Source: Allosphingosinicella deserti (GTDB taxonomy: Bacteria > Pseudomonadota > Alphaproteobacteria > Sphingomonadales > Sphingomonadaceae). Taken from it: 64,000 bases of DNA. The position numbers were made by a program, and so were the translations under genes. A model generated the notes under the pieces. The model was not told where the DNA came from and searched no databases. It saw nothing but the letters and a program-made list of their open reading frames with translations. The stretch is taken from assembly GCF_003012735.1 (NCBI RefSeq), contig NZ_PXYI01000001.1, positions 1 through 64,000 on the forward strand. The letters are read 5' to 3'. Shown one piece after another: positions 18,013 through 27,205 of the stretch. Every line of letters begins with the position of its first letter. Position 1 is the first letter of the stretch.

Positions 18013-18593
18013 CAGACAGCTTCGACGGTTTCGACCTCGGGAACATAATGTTTGAGGAGACTTTCGATCCCGCTTTTCAAGGTCATCGTCGATGACGGAC
18101 AGCCGGAGCAGGCGCCGTGCATCGCCAGGAAGACCGTGCCGCCGCGGAAGCCGCGATAGACGATGTCGCCGCCATCCTGGGCAACGGCCGGACGAACGCG
18201 AGTCTCGATCAGCTCGCGGATCTGCTCGACGATTTCGGCATCGGCGGGATCGTCGCCGAAATCCTCGGGACTGTCGACGGTGATCCCGGCGGCGGTCGCG
18301 GCGCGGAACAGCGGGGCAGCGCTCGAAAAATGATCAAGCAGGATGCCGAGCACCTGCGGCTTCAGATCCCGCCACTCGGCACCGGGGCCGGCGGTGACCG
18401 AGATAAAGTCGCGGCCGAAGAACACGCCCTCGACGTCACCGAGCGAAAACAAGGCCTCCGCGAGCGGCGAAACCTCCGCATCCTCGGGCGTGGCGAAATC
18501 GCGGGTGCCGGCGTCCATGACCTTCTGGCCGGGCAGGAATTTCAGGGTCGCCGGATTGGGCGTGGTTTCGGTCTGGATCAGCATAGGGCCCAT
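18012..18593 (-). CDS. NifU-family Fe-S scaffold/carrier protein
   Basis: The 193-residue protein has an N-terminal Nfu domain (about 4-90, MLIQTETTPNPATLKFLPG) and a C-terminal NifU domain (about 115-190) whose GACSGCPSS holds the CxxC cluster ligands. Such proteins deliver Fe-S clusters to targets. Two ATGs are possible, at 18593 and 18584. Neither has a clear ribosome site, and the second gives the more usual MLIQTE start. The stop overlaps tsaB as ATGA. Confidence 0.92.
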   Translation of the reverse strand: MGPMLIQTETTPNPATLKFLPGQKVMDAGTRDFATPEDAEVSPLAEALFSLGDVEGVFFGRDFISVTAGPGAEWRDLKPQVLGILLDHFSSAAPLFRAATAAGITVDSPEDFGDDPADAEIVEQIRELIETRVRPAVAQDGGDIVYRGFRGGTVFLAMHGACSGCPSSTMTLKSGIESLLKHYVPEVETVEAV

Positions 18594-18764
18594 GTGGCGC
18601 GGAGAGGAGGTCTGATCAAGTGGCCGCAGGCGACCGGTTCCTGTGTGCGAACCGAATGCCCATGAACCGTTCCTTCGACGCCGTTATGGTTGGTGGTGTC
18701 GAAGGCGGCCACGGACTCGCTATCGCCCGGTGCCGCCCGAACTACGGGCTCCCTTTGCGGGACC

Positions 18765-19772
18765 CTACTTCATCACGCCCGCCGGATCGATCCGCAGGAA
18801 GCGAGCGGCGTTCTCGTAAAGGAATTTGCGCTTCACCGCCGCGCTGATGCCAGGGGCTTTCCGGACACGCACGAGGCTCGCGTCGACGAGGTCCGGCCAC
18901 ACCATCTGGTCGGTCCCGTAAAGGATGCGGTCCTCGAAGCCCGCGTCGATGAAGGCACGCAGATAGGGCCAGATATCGCTGTCGCGGTAGCCGGCCGTCA
19001 GGAAGCCAAATTCGGCATAGACCTGGGGGTGGGCGGCCATCAGAGCCATCATCTGGTCCTTGAACGGATAGCCGGCGTGCATCACGAACACGCGCAGCTT
19101 CGGATGCCTGACCAGCACGGGCTCGAGAAGCAGCGGGTCCGAAAGCGCCGCGCGGTAGCCTGGGGTGGCGAAATAGGTGATGCCCGGCGGACCCGGACCC
19201 ATGTGGATGCCGACGGGAATGTCGAGCTCTTCGGCAAGCGACCAATAAGGTTCGATCCGCGGATCGTCGGGTCTGATGCCTTGATATTGGAAGCTGAGTT
19301 CGGAGAGGACCTTGAGGCGTCCGGCTGCGTGGCGCTTGCGCAACTCGTCGATTGAGGGCAGCCGATCGGGCGCGCCCGCGCCGACTGCGGGGATCAGGCG
19401 GTCGGGTTCGTCGGCGAGCCAGCGGTCGACATAGGCAGGCGTCCCGCCGGCCACTGCATAGACGTCGTTCCGGCGCAGCGCCGCGATCGTCCTGGTGCGC
19501 AGTTCGTCATCGCTCCCGGCGGAGAAGAAGCGGTTTGGGCAGGCGGGATCGCCGAACATCTCCTTCATGTACGTCGGCAGGCCGGTTCCGCCCTTGCCCG
19601 GATCGAGCGGCAGCCATTTCGGAAATGGCACGCAGACATAGGAAGGCGGCCCCTCGCCGCCGGCACCGTAAGCGTGGATGTGCATGTCGATGACCGGGGT
19701 CCGGGCCGGGGTCTGCGAAGCCGTGGCGGAGGACACGAACAGGGCGCACAAAGCGATGATCGATGGTCGCAT
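18765..19772 (-). CDS. exported amidohydrolase-family (amidohydro-rel type) metal hydrolase
   Basis: The 335-residue protein begins with a signal peptide (MRPSIIALCALFVSSATA). The barrel starts with the metal motif DMHIHAYG. Later metal or catalytic landmarks are GIHMGPGPPG, VFVMHAGYPF and LYGTDQMVWP. The order H-x-H, His, His and Asp fits the amidohydrolase-2 family, which includes decarboxylases and lactonases. The substrate is unknown. The start at 19772 is chosen because it begins the signal peptide. A 55-codon membrane-protein gene lies 44 bases upstream in the same direction. Confidence 0.8.
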   Translation of the reverse strand: MRPSIIALCALFVSSATASQTPARTPVIDMHIHAYGAGGEGPPSYVCVPFPKWLPLDPGKGGTGLPTYMKEMFGDPACPNRFFSAGSDDELRTRTIAALRRNDVYAVAGGTPAYVDRWLADEPDRLIPAVGAGAPDRLPSIDELRKRHAAGRLKVLSELSFQYQGIRPDDPRIEPYWSLAEELDIPVGIHMGPGPPGITYFATPGYRAALSDPLLLEPVLVRHPKLRVFVMHAGYPFKDQMMALMAAHPQVYAEFGFLTAGYRDSDIWPYLRAFIDAGFEDRILYGTDQMVWPDLVDASLVRVRKAPGISAAVKRKFLYENAARFLRIDPAGVMK

Positions 19773-19816
19773 GTCCCGTACTCCGCGGTGGGACATCGTT
19801 GCCGCTCCGCCTGGCA

Positions 19817-19984
19817 TCATATCTGGAAACTCACCGATTGCGCCGTCCCCTGAGAGATGGCGTAGCGATAAAGGCCGAGGAGGAGGATCGGGAGGAGGAT
19901 CACCGCCAGGAGGCATCCCCAGCGGCGGAGGGGTCGCCGCCGAGGCTGAGCTTCACTCTCTTCCCGCGCTGGTTCCTGTTGCAC
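19817..19984 (-). CDS. 55-residue single-helix membrane protein, GTG start
   Basis: On the minus strand GGAGG lies seven bases before a GTG at 19982-19984. The frame runs 55 codons to TGA at 19817-19819. The peptide has an acidic then strongly basic N-terminus (QQEPAREESEAQPRRRPLRR), one hydrophobic helix (CLLAVILLPILLLGLYRYAI) and a short tail. The charge pattern predicts an N-in membrane anchor. It lies between the serine hydrolase gene and the exported amidohydrolase, both on the same strand. The function is unknown. The ideal ribosome site and clean membrane topology support it as real. Confidence 0.65.
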   Translation of the reverse strand: MQQEPAREESEAQPRRRPLRRWGCLLAVILLPILLLGLYRYAISQGTAQSVSFQI

Positions 19985-20078
19985 GTCATTGCCTCCGGAT
20001 GTTCAAATGTGCAGCCCACTCGCATATGGCTCGGCCTCTCGTCTTGCTCGCTGCGCCCTATCCACGCAAGATACCTGC

Positions 20079-21521
20079 TCAGCGGCCCGACAGCCGCGCG
20101 ACGGCATCGCGCGACGATGTGAGCGCCGGGTCGAGGGCAAGGGCCTTGCGGTAGCTGGTCAGGGCCTCCTCGCCTTCCCCGGCGGCCTCGAGCGCCTCGC
20201 CCAGGCTGTCCCATGCATTCGCGCTGGCGGGATAGGCGTCGGCGATGTGGCGGAAGAGCCGCACGGCGTCGTCTCGCTTGCCGTTCTGCAGCAGATAATA
20301 AGCGGTTCGGTTCAGATCGCCTTCCTGGGCGGCGAGATCGTACGTCTCCGCCTCGGCTTGCGGCAGCGTGCGGAGCCAGGCCATACCCGCGTCGAAGCCC
20401 TGTTTCGCGATCCGGTCGCGCAATGCGAGGAAGATCGAACGCTTCGGAACGACATAGGGCTTGCCGCCGGCAATATCGAACGCGGCCTGGGCCAGTTCGC
20501 CGACCCGGAAATTCTTGTTGTTGGTCAGCACCACCACGGTCGTGCCATCGGCCCAATCGGCTTCCAGCCACGCTTCGAAATTGTAGCTCGAGCCCTGGTG
20601 GCGATGGCGCTGGATCGCTCCGTTCGCGAGGCTGATTCGTCCGAGCGCGCCGTCCTTCTTCGGATCGGCGTTGGCGTGGCGCGCGAGGGTCTCGACGGGG
20701 AGGAGCCGTCCCGACTTCAGACACTCGCTCCAACGGTAGAGATCGTTCGCCGTTACCCGGATCCAGAAACCGGGCATCGCCTCGCCTGCGGCATCGCCGA
20801 CGAAATCGTTGTCGAACGCCGCCGCGACGTCGGCGGCACCGGGCGGAGGATCGATGACCGCGTCGCGCATGCCGCACGGGCGCAGCAGCATCCGCTGTGC
20901 ATAATCGGCGAAACTGGTGCGGGCCGCGGCCTCGAGCACGGAGCGCCGAAGCACGATGTTGTTGTTCGAGTAGAGATAGCCGGTTCCAGGCGCAAATTGC
21001 AGTGCCGGCAGCGCGCGCAGATCTGCAAGCAATGAGTCGCCCGCCGCATTCGGCCGCAGCCCGGGAAGGCCGCTGGTGTAATCGAGCAGGTGGCGCACCA
21101 GCACCTGATCGCCCCAGGCGGGGAGCCCCGGCACGAACCGCGACACCGGATCGTCCAGCCGAAGCGCGCCCTGGCGTTCGAGCATCATCAGCGCGACCGC
21201 GCTGAATTCCTTGCCGATCGAGCCGATGCCGAACCGATCCCGCGTCGTCAGCGCCCGTGTTCGAGCCCCATCGGCGACGCCGGTCGCGCGCTGATAGACG
21301 ATTCTGCCGTTGCGGGCGACCAGGAGGGTGCCGTTGAACAGGCCCCGCGCGTGAGCTTGCTCTGCCAGCCGGTCGAGCGCTGCAGTGTCGATTGCACCTG
21401 CCCTGGAGTGCGCTGCAGCCTGCGCCGGCACCGCGCCGCCGAGGACGAGCACGCCAGCGGCCGCCATGGTGGCGAGACGGGCAAGGGCCCGCGTCGCGGC
21501 GATCGAGTTCAAGTTTTTCAA
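20079..21521 (-). CDS. exported beta-lactamase-family serine hydrolase with C-terminal TPR-like tail
   Basis: The protein resembles class C beta-lactamase/DD-peptidase-like hydrolases. The nucleophile motif is S-I-G-K in GIGSIGKEFSA and the second motif is Y-S-N in LYSNNNIVLR. A C-terminal stretch of about 60 residues (AYPASANAWDSLGEALEAAG and following) is a tetratricopeptide-like repeat. The start is uncertain. A TTG at 21521 (KNLNSIAATRALARLATMAAAGVLVL) gives a complete signal peptide and 480 residues. The ATG at 21467 would cut the positive N-region. The frame also runs on to 21707. The substrate is unknown. Confidence 0.8.
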   Translation of the reverse strand: MKNLNSIAATRALARLATMAAAGVLVLGGAVPAQAAAHSRAGAIDTAALDRLAEQAHARGLFNGTLLVARNGRIVYQRATGVADGARTRALTTRDRFGIGSIGKEFSAVALMMLERQGALRLDDPVSRFVPGLPAWGDQVLVRHLLDYTSGLPGLRPNAAGDSLLADLRALPALQFAPGTGYLYSNNNIVLRRSVLEAAARTSFADYAQRMLLRPCGMRDAVIDPPPGAADVAAAFDNDFVGDAAGEAMPGFWIRVTANDLYRWSECLKSGRLLPVETLARHANADPKKDGALGRISLANGAIQRHRHQGSSYNFEAWLEADWADGTTVVVLTNNKNFRVGELAQAAFDIAGGKPYVVPKRSIFLALRDRIAKQGFDAGMAWLRTLPQAEAETYDLAAQEGDLNRTAYYLLQNGKRDDAVRLFRHIADAYPASANAWDSLGEALEAAGEGEEALTSYRKALALDPALTSSRDAVARLSGR

Positions 21522-21712
21522 TTTGGCCCCCGAAGCATCCCGCGGGATGATTGCATGGACGGCGGCGAAGGAGAAGCAGTTCCACTGCGCGGACCTGTAA
21601 AGCGCCTCGCCCGGCTTCGGTCGGACGGAGGCCACGGCCGTCCGAAGGTGGAAAGCCGCCAGCCGATCGCGTAGGGTTTCAGGAACAGCATGGGGAAGTC
21701 CGACCAACGCGA

Positions 21713-22501
21713 ATGAACGACGGTTTCCCTGCTCTTGGCGAACGCGAGAAAGAGACCCTGCGTCTGCTCCTTGCCGGCCATGACGCCAAATCCATTGCCG
21801 CGTCGCTCGGCCTCTCCGTGCACACCGTCAACGAGCGCCTGCGAGACGCCCGCCGCAAACTGGGCGTTTCGAGCAGCCGCGAAGCGGCGAGACGCCTTGC
21901 CGCATTGGAGGGGCAGGACCCCAATCCGCTCGGGGACAAAGAATTTGGGGTGGTTCCCAGCGGTAAGGACATGGAAGGACCCGGCGGGCCGCATCGGCGG
22001 CGCGGCGGAGCGATCGGCTTCGTCTGGTTTGGAGGAGGGATGTTCATCATGTCGCTGATCATCGCAGGCGCCGTTCTCACCTTTGCGCTGCAGGGAAATG
22101 ACGGGGCGAGCCCCGTCCGTGGAACGCAAGCGGCGGCAGCCGCGACTGCCGCTGCCGAGACACAATCGCGAGGCTTGGTCCCTGCGCGCGCCTGGATGGC
22201 TCTGATCGACCGCGGAGCATGGGACCAGAGCTGGGAGGCGGCGGGATCGCAGTTCCGGTCGCAGCTGACCAAGGCGCAATGGGCATCGACCGTGGAGGCG
22301 GTTCTGCAGCCGCTCGGCCAGATGTCCTCCCGCACGCTGGTGAGCGTCGCCCCGACGACGAGCCTGCCCGGGGCTCCGGCCGGGGTCTATGAAGTGATCC
22401 AGTTCCGCACCGCTTATGCGCGCAAGCCCGAGGCGTTCGAGACGGTGATCGTGGTTCGCGAGCCGTCCGGCTGGAAAGTCGTCGGCTATTTCGTCCGATA
22501 G
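21713..22501 (+). CDS. membrane-tethered LuxR-type HTH protein with DUF4019-like domain
   Basis: The 262-residue protein starts with a GerE-type helix-turn-helix (about 5-70, with SIAASLGLSVHTVNERLRDARRKLGVSS). A Pro/Gly linker, one transmembrane helix (about 105-125) and a C-terminal DUF4019-like domain (WMALIDRGAWDQSWEAAG to WKVVGYFVR) follow. The DNA-binding part would be in the cytoplasm and the DUF4019 part outside. It is therefore a candidate one-component signalling regulator. It is divergent from the serine hydrolase gene. Confidence 0.82.
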   Translation: MNDGFPALGEREKETLRLLLAGHDAKSIAASLGLSVHTVNERLRDARRKLGVSSSREAARRLAALEGQDPNPLGDKEFGVVPSGKDMEGPGGPHRRRGGAIGFVWFGGGMFIMSLIIAGAVLTFALQGNDGASPVRGTQAAAAATAAAETQSRGLVPARAWMALIDRGAWDQSWEAAGSQFRSQLTKAQWASTVEAVLQPLGQMSSRTLVSVAPTTSLPGAPAGVYEVIQFRTAYARKPEAFETVIVVREPSGWKVVGYFVR

Positions 22502-22612
22502 CATTGCTTCGCGGCCAGCGCAGACTGCACCATAAGCGCAGTCCGAGCGTGCTGCCGCCGGACAAGTTGAGCTCCGCCGATCCGGTGCATGGCCTGCCGC
22601 GATCAACCGCCC

Positions 22613-23161
22613 TCAACGGGGGCGTTTCGCTTTCCACGCTTTTACAGCCGCGAGCGTGCGCTGGACGTGCTGCTGCGGGTTGGGATCGGTGTAGCTGAGC
22701 AGGATCCTGCCGCCCGGTGCGATCACGTAGGAGGTGCGGCTCGACAGTGGCGCGTCGGCACGGCCGTTGGTTGCCAGATAGCGGGCGGCGACCCTGGCGC
22801 CCGGATCGGCCGCCACGGCGAACTTGTCGCGGCATCCCGCGGTGGAGAATTCGGCGACTCGTTCGACATTACCGGCGGTCACGCCGACGACGGTCGCGCC
22901 CAGCTTGCGGAACGAGTCGGTCGCTTCGGCGAAGAGATGCGCTTCGACCGTGCAGCCGGCAGTGAAGGCGGCCGGGAAGAAATAGAGCACCACCGGTCCC
23001 TTGCGCAGCGCCTGCTGGAGCGAGAAGGTGACGGGCTTGCCGGCGAGTGCGCCCGAGAGCGAGAAATCCGGGGCGGGCGCCCCGACCGGGAGCGCAGCCG
23101 CCGCGAGTGCGGTGACGGCGAAGGCCGGCGCGGACAGAGCTGCGACGAACGTTCTTCTCAT
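22613..23161 (-). CDS. exported peroxiredoxin (AhpC/TSA, Bcp-like)
   Basis: The 182-residue protein has a signal peptide (residues 1-22) followed by a thioredoxin-fold peroxiredoxin domain. The peroxidatic Cys70 lies in FFPAAFTAGCTVEAHLF, and GVTAGNVERVAEFS follows. A second cysteine at CRDKF may be resolving. It would reduce peroxides in the periplasm. It stands three bases after the stop of the hypothetical gene upstream, so the two are co-transcribed. Confidence 0.88.
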   Translation of the reverse strand: MRRTFVAALSAPAFAVTALAAAALPVGAPAPDFSLSGALAGKPVTFSLQQALRKGPVVLYFFPAAFTAGCTVEAHLFAEATDSFRKLGATVVGVTAGNVERVAEFSTAGCRDKFAVAADPGARVAARYLATNGRADAPLSSRTSYVIAPGGRILLSYTDPNPQQHVQRTLAAVKAWKAKRPR

Positions 23162-23164
23162 TTC

Positions 23165-23680
23165 CTACTCCGGTTTCGCTGTGATGCTGTCGGTCGAGCG
23201 ACTGATGTTCGGGCCACGATGTCCGTCGTCGAGGAATGCCAGCGCTTGATCAAGCTTGCCCACCAGATAAGCAACCGTGCGGCGAGACATACGGTCCGAC
23301 CAGAAGCGCGCCGGCAGCCACCAAGGCTTGCCCCAGAAGTACAGATGTTGATGAGGGCGCCGCACGAGATTCGCCGCACGAACGAAATCACCCGGTGCCC
23401 CGGCATTCCGCTGCTGGATATGGATCTGGAAAGCAGGCCTGCGATATTTGTCAAAGGCGAAGGTGATGGACTGGATGTCGCCTCGCGCCGCGCGCTCCAG
23501 ATGGATTTCCCTGCCGCTGACGGGATCGGCGGGATCGCGCATGTACACATCAGCGTGTTCGAACCCGACCGCCAGGAGTTCGCGCACGAGCTCCTTTTCC
23601 ACGTGTGTCGCAAGGGTGATCAGCGGCTGCCCGCCGAGCGCCCGCCACGTGGCATGACGTTTGTGACGTTCCTTGCTCAC
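23165..23680 (-). CDS. hypothetical protein, co-transcribed with the peroxiredoxin
   Basis: The 171-residue protein was not recognised. It has no signal peptide or membrane segment, is rich in Arg and His (HKRHATWRALG, RRPHQHLYFWGKPWWLPARFW), and has a mixed alpha/beta look with two aromatic-rich stretches. It lies three bases upstream of the exported peroxiredoxin gene in the same direction. A functional link with peroxide defence is only inferred from that. Confidence 0.6.
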   Translation of the reverse strand: MSKERHKRHATWRALGGQPLITLATHVEKELVRELLAVGFEHADVYMRDPADPVSGREIHLERAARGDIQSITFAFDKYRRPAFQIHIQQRNAGAPGDFVRAANLVRRPHQHLYFWGKPWWLPARFWSDRMSRRTVAYLVGKLDQALAFLDDGHRGPNISRSTDSITAKPE

Positions 23681-23795
23681 TCCTGCCCCGATGCGATCCT
23701 GGTACTTCTTACGCTCTCAACGACGGCATGGCACGACGAAGCGTCATCGGCGCCCCTCCGCCCGTGCACAGCCTTGTCCGCGATGATCGAGCGCC

Positions 23796-25646
23796 TCAGA
23801 AGCCAACGGTGAGTCCGACGAACCCGGCAATGTCGTCGCTGCCGTCCTGCGAGAAGCTGGTGCTGCCCTCGACGGCGAGCGAGGCCGCTTCGCCGAGCGA
23901 GAGGCGCGCGCCCGCGGCGAGGCGGCCGTAGACGTCCCGGGAACGATTGGGCAGCACGAAGCTGTTGACGATCGCCGGCGAGGCGGTGCCGGCGTAGCGG
24001 ATCGTGCGGCCGTCCCCTTCGAAATCCTTTTCGGCGGTGAGCGCGGCGAAGGGATGGACGGCGAGACCGCCCGCATCGAGCGTTCCGCGAGCTTCGAGGC
24101 CGGCGCTGCCGACCAGTGCCTTGACGTTCTGGTCGTCGACATCGAGGGTCAGCACCGCATCGCCGGTTTCGGAATAAGCGTCGATCTTCGCCTTGGCATA
24201 TTGCAGGCCGACGACCGGGCCGAGGCTGAAGCCGCCGAGATCGAGCAGATAGCCGGCCTTGGCGCCGGCCATGATCGTACGGCCGTCCGCCTCGGCAGTG
24301 ATTTCGTCGATCACCGCATTTCGGGTGATGTCGTAATCGACCCAGCCGATGCCGCCATGAGCCTGGACGAATGCGCCGTTATCGGCCCAGCCGGCATAGC
24401 CGCCGACCTGCCACGCCTTGGCGCGAACCTTGCCGGTGCCCGCGATCATGTCGGCCCGGGGACGGCTGTGGTTGAGTGCGAGGCCGAAGATCAGGCTGCC
24501 GAGCTCATATTCGGCACCGGCGGTGACCCCGAACGTGTCGGTATCGTAGGCGAGATTGGTGGCGCTGCGAGCGAATTTGCGGCTTGCCGCGTTGACCATG
24601 GCGTAGACGGAGAGCCCGCTGCCATTGTCGCCGGTCCGCGCGGTCGAGAGATCGAGGCGGCCTTGGAGCGTGCTGCCGAAGCTGCTTGCCGCCTGCAGGC
24701 CGAGATCGGTCTGCGCCTGGAAGTGCAGCGGTGCCTCGAGCTGGCGGACGGCGTAGCGGCCAACGATCGCGAAGCCGGCCGAGGTCAGGTGGAGCTGATC
24801 GACGTAGAAAAGATATTTGTCGAGCAGGCTTGGATCGGTGGTGACGCAGGCGACCGGGCAGGCGCCGGCGCTGATCAGGCCGAAGGCGGCGGGGTTGCGC
24901 TCGACGGCCGAACCGACCTGCGACAGATCGAGATAATCGACGATGACCCCGTTCGCGGCCGTCTCTGCGAGACGCGTCTGAATGCCGCTGTTGAAGGCGT
25001 TGGCGTAGGCAGTGCCGATCGGGGCGATGGGCGAGCCGGCCACTTCGGGCAGACGGCCGACATCGCCCGCGAGAAAGGTGATGTTGCGCGCGCCGGCATT
25101 CACCAGGGCATTGATGCCAGTCATCGTCTCGCCGACGCGCAATTGCGCCTGGGCCGGTGCGCCGGCGATGAGGCCCTGCACCTGCGCGGCGGTTGGGGCC
25201 GGGCCGAGGCTGCGCTCATAGGCCCGTGCATCGTTGCCGCCGATCGAGACGACGACGAGATCATTGGCATCGAGGCGCCCGCTCACACGCGGGAAAGCGG
25301 CCGGTCCGCCGCCGGCCAGAAAGGACTGATATTCCGTGACGAAACCGGGGAATGCGGCACCGTTGATGTTGCCGTTGTTGGCGAAGGCACCGCCGATGGC
25401 GAAATTATCGATCGGCACCGAAAGCAACTGGCCCATCGTGTCGACGAAGTTGGTGCCGTTGGAGAAGCGGCCGTTCGGGTAGATTGCCGGACGCGGAATG
25501 TTAGTCAGCTCGAAGAAGTTGCCGTCGTCGGCATAGCTGTCGCCGAATGCGACGATGCGGTCGACCGTCTGCGCTGCGGCCGGCGCGGCGCAGAGGAGCG
25601 CCGCTGCGGCGGCGGCGCACGGAAATGCAAAGCGGGAACGCGACAT
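23796..25646 (-). CDS. autotransporter SGNH/GDSL esterase (EstA-like)
   Basis: The 616-residue protein has a signal peptide (1-26), a GDSL hydrolase passenger (about 27-345) and a C-terminal autotransporter beta-barrel (about 350-616) ending in VGLTVGF with the terminal Phe. Catalytic landmarks are Ser37 in AFGDSYADDG, GGND in SIGGNDARAY, and the Asp/His pair in DQLHLTSAGF. It would hydrolyse esters at the cell surface. The ATG at 25646 follows AAGGAGGGG; the open frame further upstream is not used. Confidence 0.9.
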   Translation of the reverse strand: MSRSRFAFPCAAAAAALLCAAPAAAQTVDRIVAFGDSYADDGNFFELTNIPRPAIYPNGRFSNGTNFVDTMGQLLSVPIDNFAIGGAFANNGNINGAAFPGFVTEYQSFLAGGGPAAFPRVSGRLDANDLVVVSIGGNDARAYERSLGPAPTAAQVQGLIAGAPAQAQLRVGETMTGINALVNAGARNITFLAGDVGRLPEVAGSPIAPIGTAYANAFNSGIQTRLAETAANGVIVDYLDLSQVGSAVERNPAAFGLISAGACPVACVTTDPSLLDKYLFYVDQLHLTSAGFAIVGRYAVRQLEAPLHFQAQTDLGLQAASSFGSTLQGRLDLSTARTGDNGSGLSVYAMVNAASRKFARSATNLAYDTDTFGVTAGAEYELGSLIFGLALNHSRPRADMIAGTGKVRAKAWQVGGYAGWADNGAFVQAHGGIGWVDYDITRNAVIDEITAEADGRTIMAGAKAGYLLDLGGFSLGPVVGLQYAKAKIDAYSETGDAVLTLDVDDQNVKALVGSAGLEARGTLDAGGLAVHPFAALTAEKDFEGDGRTIRYAGTASPAIVNSFVLPNRSRDVYGRLAAGARLSLGEAASLAVEGSTSFSQDGSDDIAGFVGLTVGF

Positions 25647-25762
25647 ATACCCCTCCTTCTCGGACCGCTCTGGCGGCGGGCCTAGGGTGGCAGGTTGGAC
25701 CCGATCCGACCTGTCTACAAGGCGGTAGGTTGCATTTCGGGCGGAACTTGCGTCCGTTTTGC

Positions 25763-27082
25763 TCAGGGTTTCTCGCGCGACAGGCGGGTCATCAGGATCG
25801 CTGCGCGCTTCGCCTGCCGCCACAGGCTGGGGATGTCGATCGTCTCGCCTGCCGCGTGCGAGCCGCCGCCGGCCGCGCCGAGCCCGACGAGGCCGTCGAC
25901 ATCCTGCGCGACGAAGCCGATGTCGCCGGCACCGCGCTTCAGCGGATCGATCGGCGCCATCTCCGAAAGAGCGAGGTCGCGGTTGACGAGATTCAATCGG
26001 TCGAGCAGCGCCCGGCCGCCCGCGGTCGGCGCCATCGGCGGGTAGGCGCCTTCGTCGAAGCTGATCTCGGCGCCGGTGCCGGGCATGTGGCGGGCGACGA
26101 TGGTGCGCATCCTGTCGGTCACGCGCTTATACTGGTCGGGCGACAGGGCGCGGATGTCGCCCTTGGCGATCGCGATCTCCGGGATGATGTTGGTCTTGCC
26201 GGTCGCGGTGCCGCGGATGCCGGCTTCGTCGAGCGACGCGGTGGCGCCGCCGACGACCAGCCCGACGTTGAAGGTGAGGTTGGGCTCCGGCAATTCGGTG
26301 CGGAAGGCGGTGAGAATTCGCGAGAGTTCGTAGATCGCGCCATTGCCCGACGATGCGCTGAACACGCCGCTGGAATGGCCGGTGCGGCCGGTGGCGCGGA
26401 CCTCCCAATTGCCCGAGCCGCGGCGCGAAATCGAGCCCATGTCCTGCCCGTTCTCGCGCGACAGACCCTCGAAATCGAGCGCGACGTCGGCGCGCTTGCC
26501 GGCCTCGATCAGATCGCGGCGGGCGATCGAGACGGGATTGCCGGCATCCTCTTCATCGCCGGTGAGCACGATCTCGATGTCGGCCGCCGCGAGCGTTCCG
26601 GCCGCCTGCATCGCCCGCAGCGCCGCGACCATCACCACCATGCCGCCCTTGTCGTCGCCGACGCCAGGCCCTTCCGCGGTATCGGCATCCTTGCGGACGA
26701 AGCGCTGGAAAGGGGAATCGGGCTCGAACACCGTGTCGAGGTGGCCGATGAGCAGCATCTTCCGGCCCTTGCCGTTTCCGCGGCGGGAGGCGACGATATG
26801 GCCGGCACGGCCGACCTGCGTCATCGGCACCCAGCGCACGGAGAAGCCGAGCGGCTCCAGTTCCGCGCGCATCATCCGGCCAACCGCTTCGACCCCCGGC
26901 GCATTCAGCGAGCCGCTATTCTGGTTGACCAGTTTCTCGAGCAGATCGAGCGTACGCGCCTGTTCCCGATCGACGGTGCGGACGATGCGGCTTTCGGCAG
27001 CGGAGAGCTTGGCCTCGGCGGGTGCGGCGGAGGCGGCGATCAAGGCGATCGCGGTGAGGACTGGCAGGCGGTTCATGCGCAT
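25763..27082 (-). CDS. exported M20-family metallopeptidase (carboxypeptidase G2-like)
   Basis: The 439-residue protein has a signal peptide (MRMNRLPVLTAIALIAASAAPAEA) and the M20 dizinc landmarks in order: GHLDTVF, GVGDDKGG, LTGDEEDAG, LDFEG and, near the end, GGGSHAAGETIDIPS. A dimerisation domain lies between. M20 enzymes of this layout remove C-terminal residues such as glutamate. The family includes aminoacyl and folate-type carboxypeptidases, so the substrate is open. It lies 116 bases upstream of the esterase in the same direction. Confidence 0.88.
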   Translation of the reverse strand: MRMNRLPVLTAIALIAASAAPAEAKLSAAESRIVRTVDREQARTLDLLEKLVNQNSGSLNAPGVEAVGRMMRAELEPLGFSVRWVPMTQVGRAGHIVASRRGNGKGRKMLLIGHLDTVFEPDSPFQRFVRKDADTAEGPGVGDDKGGMVVMVAALRAMQAAGTLAAADIEIVLTGDEEDAGNPVSIARRDLIEAGKRADVALDFEGLSRENGQDMGSISRRGSGNWEVRATGRTGHSSGVFSASSGNGAIYELSRILTAFRTELPEPNLTFNVGLVVGGATASLDEAGIRGTATGKTNIIPEIAIAKGDIRALSPDQYKRVTDRMRTIVARHMPGTGAEISFDEGAYPPMAPTAGGRALLDRLNLVNRDLALSEMAPIDPLKRGAGDIGFVAQDVDGLVGLGAAGGGSHAAGETIDIPSLWRQAKRAAILMTRLSREKP

Positions 27083-27205
27083 TCCTTAGGATCGATGCGC
27101 GCCGAGGGCCAGCCGGACCGGGACGGGGTTTCGCCGGGAAAGGAGTGCTGCTTCTAGCGTTGAGGAGGACATGCTAAACCCGAATGCGTGCAGGAGAAGA
27201 ATTCG

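Noticed and set aside
24054-25685. Plus-strand frame of 543 codons
   Set aside because: Antisense to the autotransporter esterase, which has a full signal peptide, catalytic motifs and barrel.
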